Assembly: GCF_004801905.1 (NCBI RefSeq)
Contig: NZ_SSSN01000003.1
Span: 310,001 to 374,000 of the forward strand
DNA length: 64,000 nucleotides
DNA from: Orlajensenia flava
Lineage (GTDB): Bacteria > Actinomycetota > Actinomycetes > Actinomycetales > Microbacteriaceae
Direction of reading: 5' to 3'
Positions 35,095 to 43,445 of the stretch are shown one piece after another. The position numbers were made by a program, and so were the translations under genes. Each line of letters starts with the position of its first letter. Position 1 is the stretch's first letter. The notes below the pieces were generated by a model, which made no database searches, was not told the DNA's origin, and was given only the letters and a program-made list of their open reading frames with translations.

Positions 35095-36813
35095 TCACCC
35101 CTTGGCCTCGCCGTAGTGGTCGACCACGCCGATGCCGAGAGGGAAGTCGACCGGGAACTCGCCGAACAGCAGTCGGCCGGCGCGACGGGCGGATTCCTCG
35201 AGGATCGCAGCAACCCGGTCTGCGTGCTCCTCGGGGGTGTGCACGATCACCTCGTCGTGGAGGAAGTAGACCAGGTGCGGGGCATCCGCGAAGCCGGTTC
35301 CTGCAAGCCCCAGAGAGGCGTCCGTCCGGGGAATCGCAGCGAGAGCCCCACGCAACTCCGCCATCCAGCAGAGAGCCCACTCCGCAGCGCTGGACTGGAC
35401 AACGAAGTTGCGGGTGAACCTCCCCCAGTCTCGTGCGGAGCTGCGCGCGCGGCGTTCGTCGGCGGGGGTGGCGTCGGGATCGCTCGCCTGGCGCTGCGTC
35501 TTCAGCCAGCCCTCGCCCGGTCGCGGTGACGAACGACCGAGGCGCGAAGTGACCACCTCGCCACGCTCGCCGGCGCGGGCCGCCGTCTCGACGTAGGCGA
35601 TCGCCCTCGGGTAGGCCCGAGCCAGTCGCGGCATCAGCCGGGCGCTCTCACCCGACGTGGCCCCGTACATAGCACCGAGCATGGCGATCTTCGCGTGCTG
35701 GCGGGTGTCGACGGCGCCAGCCGCGACGATTCCGGCGTACATGTCCACTCCGTGCCCTGCTGACGCCATCGCGGTGTCGCCGGAGAGGCCCGCCAGAACA
35801 CGCGGCTCGAGCTGGGCCGCATCGGCCACGACGAGCTTCCATCCGGGGTCTGCACGCACGGCGGAGCGCACCTGCTTGGGCAACTGGAGCACTCCCCCGC
35901 CCCGAGCGGCCCAGCGGCCGGTGACCACCCCGCCCGGGAGGTATTCGGCGCGGAACCTTCCATCCCGCACCCACGCGTCCATCCACGCCCATCCGTTCGC
36001 GGCGAGGAGCCGGGAAAGCTTCTTGTATTCGAGCAGCGGCGGAACGACCGGGTGATCCAGCTCGCGGAGCTCCCACGCCCGAGTCGAGTCGACCATCGCG
36101 CCCGTGCGCCGCAGCGCGCGCAGAACGTCCTGAGGTGAGTCCGGATTGAGCAGCGGATCCTCGAGGGTCGCACGGATGGCGGATGCGAGCACCTCCATCC
36201 GTTGCGGTCGAACGCCCGGCCCGACCCGAGGACCGAGGAGCTCCGTCAGCGCGGTGTCGTGCACGGCGCTGCTCCACGGCAGGCCGGCGAACCGCATCTC
36301 AGCGGCGATGAGCGCGCCGGCGGACTCGGCGGCGAGCAGCAGGCGGAGTCCGCCCGGCTCATCGGCCGAGGTGATGGCCGCGAGTTGACGCCGCAGTTCG
36401 TCGACCGTCTCCGTGAGCCGGTCGGTCGCCAGGTCGTCACGCCCGACATCGTCGCCGAGATCGAACAGGGCCTCGTCACCGGCGCCTGAGGCGTCGTCTG
36501 CCTGTTCGGCGGACGACCACGCCCCCGCCCCTCCCTCCACCGGCGCGTTGACGCGCGCGGAATCGCGGAGGATAGCGTGACAGAGCCGCAGGTCGTGGCA
36601 GCGCGCGACGCGAAGACCCGCCTCGAGCAGACGCGGATACCAGCGCGCCGTGTCATCCCAGACCCAGCGCACCTCGGAGGCCGGAAAGGTCTCGACCGAC
36701 CGCACGAACGCCCCCAGGTCGCCGACCCGTTCGGGGTCCCCCGCCGCCGATCCGTCGTCGTTCAGGCGATGAGCGGTGAGACCGCTCTGAGCACGACCGA
36801 CGACGATGAACAC
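35095..36813 (-). CDS. Family A DNA polymerase-like protein (3'-5' exonuclease/polymerase)
   Basis: 572 residues, GTG start. Actinobacterial protein annotated as bifunctional 3'-5' exonuclease/DNA polymerase, shorter than PolA. Polymerase motifs are recognisable but altered: motif A reads VADAAQLEPRVLAGLSGD (normally DYSQIELRVLA), motif B RQHAKIAMLGAMYGATSG (normally RxxAKxxNFGxxYG), motif C FLHDEVIVH keeps HDE. No helix-hairpin-helix or 5' nuclease domain. Whether it polymerises is unknown. Start supported by GATAAT 6 nt upstream. Confidence 0.85.
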   Translation of the reverse strand: MFIVVGRAQSGLTAHRLNDDGSAAGDPERVGDLGAFVRSVETFPASEVRWVWDDTARWYPRLLEAGLRVARCHDLRLCHAILRDSARVNAPVEGGAGAWSSAEQADDASGAGDEALFDLGDDVGRDDLATDRLTETVDELRRQLAAITSADEPGGLRLLLAAESAGALIAAEMRFAGLPWSSAVHDTALTELLGPRVGPGVRPQRMEVLASAIRATLEDPLLNPDSPQDVLRALRRTGAMVDSTRAWELRELDHPVVPPLLEYKKLSRLLAANGWAWMDAWVRDGRFRAEYLPGGVVTGRWAARGGGVLQLPKQVRSAVRADPGWKLVVADAAQLEPRVLAGLSGDTAMASAGHGVDMYAGIVAAGAVDTRQHAKIAMLGAMYGATSGESARLMPRLARAYPRAIAYVETAARAGERGEVVTSRLGRSSPRPGEGWLKTQRQASDPDATPADERRARSSARDWGRFTRNFVVQSSAAEWALCWMAELRGALAAIPRTDASLGLAGTGFADAPHLVYFLHDEVIVHTPEEHADRVAAILEESARRAGRLLFGEFPVDFPLGIGVVDHYGEAKG

Positions 36814-36819
36814 CCGTCC

Positions 36820-36825
36820 ATTATC
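36820..36825 (-). promoter_or_regulatory. -10 hexamer of the polymerase-like gene, predicted leaderless
   Basis: GATAAT on the minus strand, 6 nt before the GTG at 36813. Confidence 0.45.
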
Positions 36826-36867
36826 TCGAAGAGATGTTCGAGCGTCGGGATGCCATCCCGAGTCGCG

Positions 36868-37965
36868 TCAGCGCGAGAGTGCGACGGCGTCCGCAACCTG
36901 GCCGACAGCCGATCCGAAACCCTGCTCGGTGGGTGCACTCACCGACACGAGGCTGCCGCCGACAGGTACGTAGGCGACGCACCCATCCCCCGGCACGCAG
37001 CTGCCGATGACGGACGGGTGACCGGGGACGTCCAACGCGACGAGCGGCGGATACATGTAGTTGACCTTCGGAGGGCTCTTCAGCATCTCGGGGAATGCCC
37101 AGCCGCCGCCGGGAACGATCGCCACGGAGTAGTTCCCGTCCGACCACGAACACGCGACCATGCCGGCGCGTTCCTGAGCGAGGAGGTCGGGCGTCAATGG
37201 GTCCAGCTGCGACGCAGAAGGATCCACCGTCGCACCCGGTTCACTGAACGCGGCCTGAATCACGGCAGTCGCCGGCGCTTCGTCGTCGCAGAACCGACCC
37301 GAGACGGCGTCGGACGGGCGGCTCCACGGTCGGCCCGCCGCCGGCGCTGCTGTTATCGTGCCGGCGAGGGAATCGAGCAGCTCACGTGCACTGTTCTCGA
37401 TCGTCGCCCGACTCGGAGCCCCGTCGGGGCCGTTGGAACTCAGGTAGGCGTGCGCCCAGTATCCATGACTCAGGAGGTTGAGCCGGCACACGCCGTAATC
37501 TCCGCACAGGTACTCGGAGGTGTCACCCGCTGTGTAATCGACCGCACCGTCGTCGACCTGCGTGACGTTGGTGGCGTAGTCGGCCGCCGCGTCCGCGATC
37601 ACGTCGAGATCGATCGTGACATCCCAACTGTTGTCGGTCTTGGATTCGCCGCCCCAGACGCAGTTCAGAAGGCCGCTGTCCAGCGCCGCGACACTCTGGT
37701 AGCTGCTGACAGCGGCCTGGTCGACCTTGAGGGTCACGCGCGAGCCGAGATAGCCGGATGCCTGATCGTTCGTCAACACCCCAGCGCAGGTGACCGCCAG
37801 AGTCGGCATCGGATCGGATACGGCCTCCGGAGTCGCCGTCGAGGACGGCGCCGCCGTCGGTGTGGGGTTCGTCACAGGCTTCCCCGTGCTACACCCCACC
37901 AGACCCACCACCAGCACGGCACCAGCGCCCAGGGCGCACACCGTCGTCGTCATGTGCGCTCTCAT
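36868..37965 (-). CDS. Lipoprotein with two similar Cys-containing halves
   Basis: 365 residues. Lipoprotein signal peptide: basic start MRAHM, hydrophobic ALGAGAVLVVGLVGC with the lipid-anchored Cys25, then a Thr/Pro/Ser linker. The mature part looks like two related domains, each with a conserved Cys near its start (TCAGVLTND and GRFCDDE) and a C-x-W motif later (LNCVWGG and VACSWSDG) followed by a beta strand. This resembles tandem DUF3558-like lipoprotein domains. Function unknown. TAGGGT lies 8 nt before the ATG. Confidence 0.75.
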   Translation of the reverse strand: MRAHMTTTVCALGAGAVLVVGLVGCSTGKPVTNPTPTAAPSSTATPEAVSDPMPTLAVTCAGVLTNDQASGYLGSRVTLKVDQAAVSSYQSVAALDSGLLNCVWGGESKTDNSWDVTIDLDVIADAAADYATNVTQVDDGAVDYTAGDTSEYLCGDYGVCRLNLLSHGYWAHAYLSSNGPDGAPSRATIENSARELLDSLAGTITAAPAAGRPWSRPSDAVSGRFCDDEAPATAVIQAAFSEPGATVDPSASQLDPLTPDLLAQERAGMVACSWSDGNYSVAIVPGGGWAFPEMLKSPPKVNYMYPPLVALDVPGHPSVIGSCVPGDGCVAYVPVGGSLVSVSAPTEQGFGSAVGQVADAVALSR

Positions 37966-37973
37966 TTGTCATC

Positions 37974-37979
37974 ACCCTA
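37974..37979 (-). promoter_or_regulatory. Candidate -10 of the lipoprotein gene
   Basis: TAGGGT on the minus strand, 8 nt before the ATG at 37965; nearly leaderless. Confidence 0.35.
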
Positions 37980-38060
37980 TCCGTCGGAACGCCGAGAGCG
38001 AGTCCCTCGAAAGGGGCGGTCGATGATGTGCTCCGCCCGGGCGCGACGTGTGGGGAGAAG

Positions 38061-38134
38061 TAGGGCGGATGGGACTTGAACCCATGACCGACGGATTATG
38101 AGTCCGCTGCTCTAACCGGCTGAGCTACCGCCCC
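38061..38134 (-). tRNA. tRNA with CAU anticodon (elongator Met or Ile2)
   Basis: 74 nt on the minus strand. Acceptor GGGGCGG/CCGCCCT with a G1-U72 pair, anticodon stem GCGGA/TCCGT around CTCATAA (anticodon CAT), T stem ATGGG/CCCAT around TTCAAGT, discriminator A, CCA not encoded. It lacks the unpaired first base of an initiator. The AGAGCAG...TCGGTC body resembles tRNA-Ile2, whose C34 is changed to lysidine, as much as elongator Met. It lies 9 nt after the GT4 gene. Confidence 0.9.
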
Positions 38135-38143
38135 GTGGGGTGC

Positions 38144-39400
38144 CTACTCGGGCACCACCGTGATGACCTCCGTCACCGGGTCGGTCACGGCGTCACCACG
38201 ATACAGGCTCTCGAACGTGGAGATCGTGCGCTGGATGTCGTGGGGCGCGATCAGCTTGCGAGAGGCCTTCTTCATCCGCTCGAACTCCTCGGGCGATGCG
38301 GTGAGGACGTCCTCGAGCTTCGCCGCGAGGTCGGCGACGTCACCCGGAGCGAAGAGGTGGCCGTTCTCGCCGTCGTGCACCAGGTGCGGGAGGGCCATCG
38401 CGTTCGCGGCGACGACGGGCAGCGCCGATGCCATCGCCTCCATGGTGGCGATCGACTGCAGCTCGGCGATGGATGGCATGGCGAAGACGGATGCCCGCGT
38501 GTAGCAGTCCCGCAGTTCGTCATCCGTCACGTAGCCGAGGAAGGTGACCCGGTCGGCGATGCCGAGCTCCCTCGAGAGCGTCTGCAGGTTCTTCAACTGG
38601 TCGCCGCCGCCGACGATGTCGAGCTTGACGTCGAGGGAGGCCGGGAGGGCTGCGATGGCCTTCAGCAGAACGTCGATCTGCTTCTCACCGGTCACGCGGC
38701 CGACGAACAGCACCCGGTTCTCGGTGCGAGGCTCCCAGGACGGCGTGTAGCGCTGGGCGTCGATGCCACACGAGATGGCGTGAACGCCGTGCAGGCCGGT
38801 CGATCGCTCGAGGAACTCCGCGGCCCGCTTAGTGGGCGTGGTCACAGCCTCGGCGCGGGCGAAGGAGCGACGGGCGGCCTTCCACGCGAGCCCGATGGCC
38901 CACTCCTGCCAGGCCTTGGGGATCATCGTGAACTCGAGCATGTTCTCGGGCATGAAGTGGTTGGTGCCGATGATGCGGATGCCGCGCTTCTCGGCCTCGA
39001 CCGAAAGCCCGCGACCGACGACGATGTGGGACTGGAAGTGCACCACGTCGGGCTTCACCTCGTCGATGATGCGCGCGCTGTTCTGCTTGATGCGCCAGGG
39101 CATGGCGAAGCGCAGCCAGTCGTGCGGATACCAGCGCAGGCTGTAGAGACGGTGGGCCGTCACCTTCTGGCCCTCGTACTCCTCCGTCCACGTCCCGTGC
39201 TTGCGACCGGCGGCGGGAGCGACGATGTGCACCTCGTGGCCCCGCGCCACGAGTCCGGACGCGAGCCGCTCCGCGAATCGAGCGGCACCGTTGACGTCGG
39301 GTGCGAAGGTGTCGGCGCCGATGATGACGCGCAGCGGCCGTGTCGCGGTCTGCGAACCGTCCGCGTCTGCGGACTGCGGCGAACCGTGCGTGTCACTCAA
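38144..39400 (-). CDS. GT4 family glycosyltransferase
   Basis: 418 residues, TTG start with AGGGGA about 8 nt upstream. Retaining GT-B glycosyltransferase: N-terminal Rossmann domain (RVIIGADTFAPDVNGAARFAERLASG), C-terminal donor-binding domain with VLFVGRVTGEKQ and the E-x7-E motif in AELQSIATMEAMASALPV. No signal peptide or membrane helix, so probably at the inner membrane face. Similar proteins add mannose to glycolipids such as phosphatidylinositol mannosides; donor and acceptor cannot be told here. The first 20 residues are disordered. Confidence 0.9.
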   Translation of the reverse strand: MSDTHGSPQSADADGSQTATRPLRVIIGADTFAPDVNGAARFAERLASGLVARGHEVHIVAPAAGRKHGTWTEEYEGQKVTAHRLYSLRWYPHDWLRFAMPWRIKQNSARIIDEVKPDVVHFQSHIVVGRGLSVEAEKRGIRIIGTNHFMPENMLEFTMIPKAWQEWAIGLAWKAARRSFARAEAVTTPTKRAAEFLERSTGLHGVHAISCGIDAQRYTPSWEPRTENRVLFVGRVTGEKQIDVLLKAIAALPASLDVKLDIVGGGDQLKNLQTLSRELGIADRVTFLGYVTDDELRDCYTRASVFAMPSIAELQSIATMEAMASALPVVAANAMALPHLVHDGENGHLFAPGDVADLAAKLEDVLTASPEEFERMKKASRKLIAPHDIQRTISTFESLYRGDAVTDPVTEVITVVPE

Positions 39401-39487
39401 ATGGGAGTCCCCTACGTTCTCGGCCGGGAGGGTGTCATCCGGCGGGAGCAGTACTGCGCGCTGGTGGCTGCGCGGTAGCAGCCTATT

Positions 39488-40459
39488 CTAGACCGGCTTG
39501 ATCACGCGCTCGCCGGACGGCGGAGCGTCGATCACGTCGTCGACGAGTTGCTGAGGATGGACCCGTGAGAGCAGGAAGACGCCCCAGATCGCTATGACCC
39601 CGGCCACCGCGAAGGCGATCATCGCCCACAGCGGCGCCTGCGACGCCTCGCCGAGGACGACGATGCCGATGGTCACGGCGACGAGCGGGTCGACCACCGT
39701 GAGCCCCGCTATGACGAGGTCGGGCGGACCGGAGGAGTAGGCGTTCTGAACGAAGTACGCCCCGACTCCGGCTGCGAGGAGTAGGCCGAGCAGGCACACG
39801 AAGGTGAGCCACTCGAAGTTGCCGTTCTGGACGCGGTTGATGACCACCTTGGCGAGGGTGGCGACGAAGCCGTAGAGAACGCCAGCGCCCAGGATGTAGA
39901 ACAGCGCCTTGAACCGACGACGCAGGAAGATGAAGGCGGCGGCGAAGACCAGGAGGACCACGGCCAGGATGATGAGGATGATGATGAGGTCATCCGTCTG
40001 AACCGGCTTGTCGATGGCGGTGAAGGCCGCGATCGTCACGAACAGGCCGACGCCCCCCACGCACATCGACACGGCGATGATCGACGCCCGGTTGAGCCCC
40101 TTGTGCGTGACGCGGGCGTTGATGATCGAGGTGATCACGAGCGCCACCGCGCCGAGCGGTTGGACGACGATGAGCGGCGCGAGCGACAGGCTGATGAGCT
40201 GGAGCAGGATGGCGAGACCCAGCATGGAGGTGCCGAGCACCCACGACGGTCGCGCGATGAGCAGGCCGAGCTGCTTGACATTGAGCCCGCTGTCAGAGTG
40301 GGCGGTGCTCTTCTCGACCTTCACGACGCCGCGGTGCTGCAGCTGGGCGCCGACCGACATGAAGACCGCACCGACGAGCGCGATGAAGATGCCGAGCACC
40401 TGGCGGGGATCCTGCGTGAAGACCTGCGCTACGTCGTCGATCGGATCGGTGAACACCAC
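39488..40459 (-). CDS. DMT superfamily membrane transporter
   Basis: 323 residues, GTG start. About nine hydrophobic helices, beginning QVLGIFIALVGAVFMSVGAQLQHRG and including LVVQPL-type IVVQPLGAVALVITSIINA, then a second set with VIAGLTVVDPLVAVTIGIVVLGE. The pairing of the two halves is the DMT (drug/metabolite transporter) plan, closest in look to NIPA-like proteins. Substrate unknown. Start supported by TAGGGT 6 nt upstream. Divergent from def; the start codons are 40 bp apart. Confidence 0.85.
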   Translation of the reverse strand: MVFTDPIDDVAQVFTQDPRQVLGIFIALVGAVFMSVGAQLQHRGVVKVEKSTAHSDSGLNVKQLGLLIARPSWVLGTSMLGLAILLQLISLSLAPLIVVQPLGAVALVITSIINARVTHKGLNRASIIAVSMCVGGVGLFVTIAAFTAIDKPVQTDDLIIILIILAVVLLVFAAAFIFLRRRFKALFYILGAGVLYGFVATLAKVVINRVQNGNFEWLTFVCLLGLLLAAGVGAYFVQNAYSSGPPDLVIAGLTVVDPLVAVTIGIVVLGEASQAPLWAMIAFAVAGVIAIWGVFLLSRVHPQQLVDDVIDAPPSGERVIKPV

Positions 40460-40465
40460 GGTTCG

Positions 40466-40471
40466 ACCCTA
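40466..40471 (-). promoter_or_regulatory. -10 hexamer of the DMT gene, predicted leaderless
   Basis: TAGGGT on the minus strand, 6 nt before the GTG at 40459. Confidence 0.45.
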
Positions 40472-40487
40472 ACCCGCGCTTCGCCGA

Positions 40488-40493
40488 TATTCT
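40488..40493 (+). promoter_or_regulatory. -10 hexamer of def, predicted leaderless
   Basis: TATTCT, then 6 nt, then the def ATG at 40500. It lies 16 bp from the opposite -10 of the DMT gene, so the -35 region of each promoter overlaps the other promoter. Confidence 0.5.
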
Positions 40494-40499
40494 CGAAGA

Positions 40500-41066
40500 A
40501 TGGCCGTTCGACCCATCCGGATCACCGGTGACCCCGTACTTCACGCTCCCGCCGTTCCGGTGACAGCCTTCGACGACGACCTGCGCGAACTCATCGAGGA
40601 CCTGTTCGAGACCATGGACCTCGCTCCGGGTGTCGGCCTCGCCGCACCGCAGGTGGGCGTGCCGTTGCGGGTGTTCACCTACGCCTGGACGGGTGAGGAC
40701 GGCGTGCGCGTGCGCGGAGTGGCGATCAACCCGGTACTCTGGATCAGCCCTGTCCCCGCGGGCGTGCCCGACGAGGACGACGAGTCGGAGGGATGCCTGT
40801 CGTTCCCCGGAGAACGGTTCGCGCTGCGTCGAGCGGAGTCGGCCATCCTGCAGGCTCAGGACGCGGACGGCGCGTCGTACGAGCTGCGCGCCGACGGATG
40901 GCTGGCGCGCATCCTGCAACACGAGTACGACCACCTCGGCGGCGTGCTGTACACGAACCGGCTCGACTACGACGACCAGCGCGCGGTTGCCAAGATCACG
41001 CGCAAGCGCGGCTGGGGCGTTCCGGGCAGGAGTTGGATGCCGGGCGTCGAACACCCCGAGGGCTGA
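40500..41066 (+). CDS. def: Peptide deformylase
   Basis: 188 residues. Removes the N-formyl group from new proteins; metal enzyme. All three motifs are present: GVGLAAPQVG (44-53), EGCLSF with ligand Cys99, and HEYDHLGG with His141, Glu142 and His145. Length fits. Start follows TATTCT by 6 nt. The end is convergent with azlD. Confidence 0.96.
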   Translation: MAVRPIRITGDPVLHAPAVPVTAFDDDLRELIEDLFETMDLAPGVGLAAPQVGVPLRVFTYAWTGEDGVRVRGVAINPVLWISPVPAGVPDEDDESEGCLSFPGERFALRRAESAILQAQDADGASYELRADGWLARILQHEYDHLGGVLYTNRLDYDDQRAVAKITRKRGWGVPGRSWMPGVEHPEG

Positions 41067-41084
41067 GTCGCCCAGGCGATCCGT

Positions 41085-41390
41085 TCATGTGACCAGACGG
41101 ATGCCCGCCGCAACCAGGGCCGCGACCGCCACCACCACGATGAACGGCACCCGCAGCGCGTAGAGCGCGGCGGCGACGATGACGGCGGGCACTCGCGCGT
41201 CGACGACGACGTGCTGGCCCGCCCCGAACGTCTGTACGGCGATGAGCGCCGCCAGAAGGGCGACGGTCAGCAGGTCGGCGATGCGGGACGGCGCCGGAGC
41301 CTCCAGCAGCCGCGCCGGAACCAGGTACCCGGCGAACTTGAGCACGAGGCACGCGATGGAGGCGAGGATGACGATCTGCCACAGGGTCAC
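41085..41390 (-). CDS. azlD: AzlD-type branched-chain amino acid exporter subunit
   Basis: 101 residues, GTG start overlapping the azlC stop (GTGA). Three hydrophobic segments (IVILASIACLVLKFAGYL, LLTVALLAALIAVQTF, VPAVIVAAALYALRVPFIVVVAVAALVAAG cut by loops). Partner of AzlC in export of branched-chain amino acids. A longer ORF in the frame is antisense-like and rejected. Confidence 0.88.
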   Translation of the reverse strand: MTLWQIVILASIACLVLKFAGYLVPARLLEAPAPSRIADLLTVALLAALIAVQTFGAGQHVVVDARVPAVIVAAALYALRVPFIVVVAVAALVAAGIRLVT

Positions 41391-42082
41391 GAGTCGTCCC
41401 TCCGTCCGAGCCAGTTGAATGCGCCGACGACGACCGCGACGATCGCGGCGACGAGCACCGGCAGTCCCGGCATGAGCACCGGGGTGAGGACGGTTGCCAC
41501 CACGGCAGCCGCGACCGCGACGACGCTGGCCTGCAATCTCTTCAAGCGCGGCCACAGCAAGCCGAGGAAGGCCGCGGCGGCCGCGGCGTCCAGGCCCCAG
41601 GCGCGCGGGTCGCCGATCGCGTCGCCGATGAGCGCACCGACGAAGGTGGTGATGTTCCAGCCGACGAACACCGTCACCGCGGTGACCGAGAAGCCGAGGC
41701 GAGCGAGGGGGCGTGTGGGCTGGGCGATCGCCACGGCAACCGACTCGTCGATGGTTCCCCACGCAGAGATCGCGCGCCGCCACCACGGCCCGGTGCCGAC
41801 GATGGGCGCCATCCGCATGCCGTAGATGACGTTGCGAAGACCGAGAAGCGCCGCCGTCGCGATGCCCGTGAAGCCCGCTGCCGCTCCCCCGGTCGCCAGG
41901 ATGCCCACGAGGGCGAATTGGGATCCGCCGGTGAACATCACGAGACTGAGAAAGCAGGTCTGCCAGATGTCGAGGCCGCTCGCGACGGAGAGCGCGCCGA
42001 ACGAGATGCCATAGACCGCGGTGGCGATCCCCACGGCGAGGCCAGAACGGATGGCCGTCCGCTCCGCCGACGACCTGGTCAT
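41387..42082 (-). CDS. azlC: AzlC-type branched-chain amino acid exporter subunit
   Basis: 231 residues, about five to six membrane helices. Family start AIRSGLAVGIATAVYGISFGALSVASGL and the conserved SLVMFTGGSQFALVGIL, then RNVIYGMRMAPI and WGTIDESVAVA. Forms the exporter with AzlD. Starts inside the stop of the upstream degenerate histidine kinase (ATGA), so all three genes are translationally coupled. Confidence 0.92.
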   Translation of the reverse strand: MTRSSAERTAIRSGLAVGIATAVYGISFGALSVASGLDIWQTCFLSLVMFTGGSQFALVGILATGGAAAGFTGIATAALLGLRNVIYGMRMAPIVGTGPWWRRAISAWGTIDESVAVAIAQPTRPLARLGFSVTAVTVFVGWNITTFVGALIGDAIGDPRAWGLDAAAAAAFLGLLWPRLKRLQASVVAVAAAVVATVLTPVLMPGLPVLVAAIVAVVVGAFNWLGRRDDS

Positions 42083-42969
42083 CGCGGCAGGTCGACCCCG
42101 TGGACGCCGTTGTGGAAGCGCAGCGACGGGAACGTGACCGAGACGGAGAATCCGACCCCCGGAACAGAACGAGCGGTGAACACCCCGCCGAACAGCTCGG
42201 CGCGCTGGCGCATCTGGCTGATGCCCGCTCCAGTGACGGTCTCGGTGAGCGAGCGCAGGTCGTCATCGACGGATGTGGTGTGCCGGTCGGTCTCATCGCC
42301 CGTGCGTCGCGCAGCCGCCCGGATGCCGTCGTCGTCCACGGTGAGCTGCAGGCCGTCGCCAGTCCACACGAAGCTCACCTTCGCCTCCGTGCCACGGCCG
42401 CCGTGCTTGAGCGAGTTCGACAGCGCGGCCTGGAGGATGCGATAGATCGCCAGTTCGGCGCCCGGTCGCAGTTCGTACCGAGTACCGGTCTCCTCGAACA
42501 CGACCTCGAGGCCGGCGTCCCGCATCACGCGGAAGAGGTTCTTGGCCGATTGCAGGCCCGGCTGCGGCGACGCGAGTGCCTCGCCCTCGCGCGCGACCGT
42601 CAGCACCCGGCGCATGTCGGCCAGAGCGTCCCGCCCAGCGTCTGCGACACCTCCGACGACCCGGACCGCGCTCGACGGATCACTCTCGGCCGTGTAACGG
42701 GCGCCTTCAGCGTGCGACACAAGTCGCGAGATACCGTGCACCGCGACGTCCTGCAGGTCCCTGATGATCGCCAGGCGGCCGGTCTGTTCGGCGAGGCTCA
42801 GCTCCAGCTCGATGCGGGTGCGTTCCGAACCGGTCCAGTCACGGTCGATCCGGCGCAAGCGACCGCGGGCCATGAGCCACAGCACGAGGAACACCAGGGC
42901 GATCACCGCGAGGATGACGGCCGCCACGATCAGCGCCGTCATCCCATCGGAGCGGGGGAACCCGTTCAT
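42079..42969 (-). CDS. Degenerate NarL-type histidine kinase coupled to azlCD
   Basis: 296 residues. One N-terminal membrane helix (10-33), then a HisKA_3-like segment and an ATPase domain. The normal phospho-acceptor motif ELHD reads DLQD, so Gln73 replaces the His (IIRDLQDVAVHGISRLV). In the ATPase N box, QEALTN reads LQAALSNSLKHGG, so the catalytic Glu is Ala. The DDDG and GAGISQMRQRAELFGG glycine boxes remain. Nucleotide may bind, but autophosphorylation looks impossible. No response regulator adjoins; the ATGA overlap with azlC suggests a linked role. RBS GAAAGG. Confidence 0.85.
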   Translation of the reverse strand: MNGFPRSDGMTALIVAAVILAVIALVFLVLWLMARGRLRRIDRDWTGSERTRIELELSLAEQTGRLAIIRDLQDVAVHGISRLVSHAEGARYTAESDPSSAVRVVGGVADAGRDALADMRRVLTVAREGEALASPQPGLQSAKNLFRVMRDAGLEVVFEETGTRYELRPGAELAIYRILQAALSNSLKHGGRGTEAKVSFVWTGDGLQLTVDDDGIRAAARRTGDETDRHTTSVDDDLRSLTETVTGAGISQMRQRAELFGGVFTARSVPGVGFSVSVTFPSLRFHNGVHGVDLPR

Positions 42970-43037
42970 GGCCGACCTTTCCGGCCGTGTCCGGGCCAGT
43001 GGCAGCCTACCGGCTCAGCCGATCCGCGCCGCGGTGC

Positions 43038-43331
43038 TCAAGGCTGCAGATGATTCGCGCGGAGCACCTCGAGGCGCGCCCGATACTCGACCTCCTCGAT
43101 GTCCCCTTGGGCGAATCGTTCGGCGAGGGTGCGCTCAGCCGAGCCGGAGCCCGACCAGCGCTGCATGCTCGCGCGCCGCCAGCGCCGGCCGGCGAACGTG
43201 ATGACGAGCACGATGACGGCGATCCAGAACAGCGGAATGAGCAGGAAGAACAGGCCGAATCCGCCGGGGCCGGGCCCGTGCCAGTAGAGCGGTGCGGCAA
43301 GCGGGGCCGCGAGGGCGGTCAGGGAGAGCAT
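43038..43331 (-). CDS. Small membrane protein with SHOCT domain
   Basis: 97 residues. One clear membrane helix (LFFLLIPLFWIAVIVLVITFA, in the first half), a basic linker, then a C-terminal SHOCT helix pair: TLAERFAQGDIEEVEYRARLEVL. SHOCT motifs are short oligomerisation or regulatory modules. Alone between the two histidine kinase loci. A perfect 16-bp palindrome lies 20 bp upstream. Function unknown. Confidence 0.82.
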   Translation of the reverse strand: MLSLTALAAPLAAPLYWHGPGPGGFGLFFLLIPLFWIAVIVLVITFAGRRWRRASMQRWSGSGSAERTLAERFAQGDIEEVEYRARLEVLRANHLQP

Positions 43332-43350
43332 GAGATGTCCAATCGTCAGG

Positions 43351-43366
43351 GCATCCGATCGGATGC
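43351..43366. promoter_or_regulatory. 16-bp perfect palindrome upstream of the SHOCT gene
   Basis: GCATCCGATCGGATGC, 20 bp before the ATG. Both arms are the heptamer GCATCCG that recurs across the window. Candidate operator; the bound protein is unknown. The rest of the 43332-43445 gap holds CCCCCGGGGG near 43432-43441 and no ORF I can support. Confidence 0.4.
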
Positions 43367-43445
43367 GCTCCCATCAGACTCGTCGCCCGCGCGACCCTGC
43401 GCGTCCGCCGTCGGGAGGCATTCACGCCACTCCCCCGGGGGTAGG

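Noticed and set aside
43432..43441. CCCCCGGGGG as a terminator for the response regulator gene
   Set aside because: A 10-bp palindrome without a loop or T run; too short to form a terminator hairpin.
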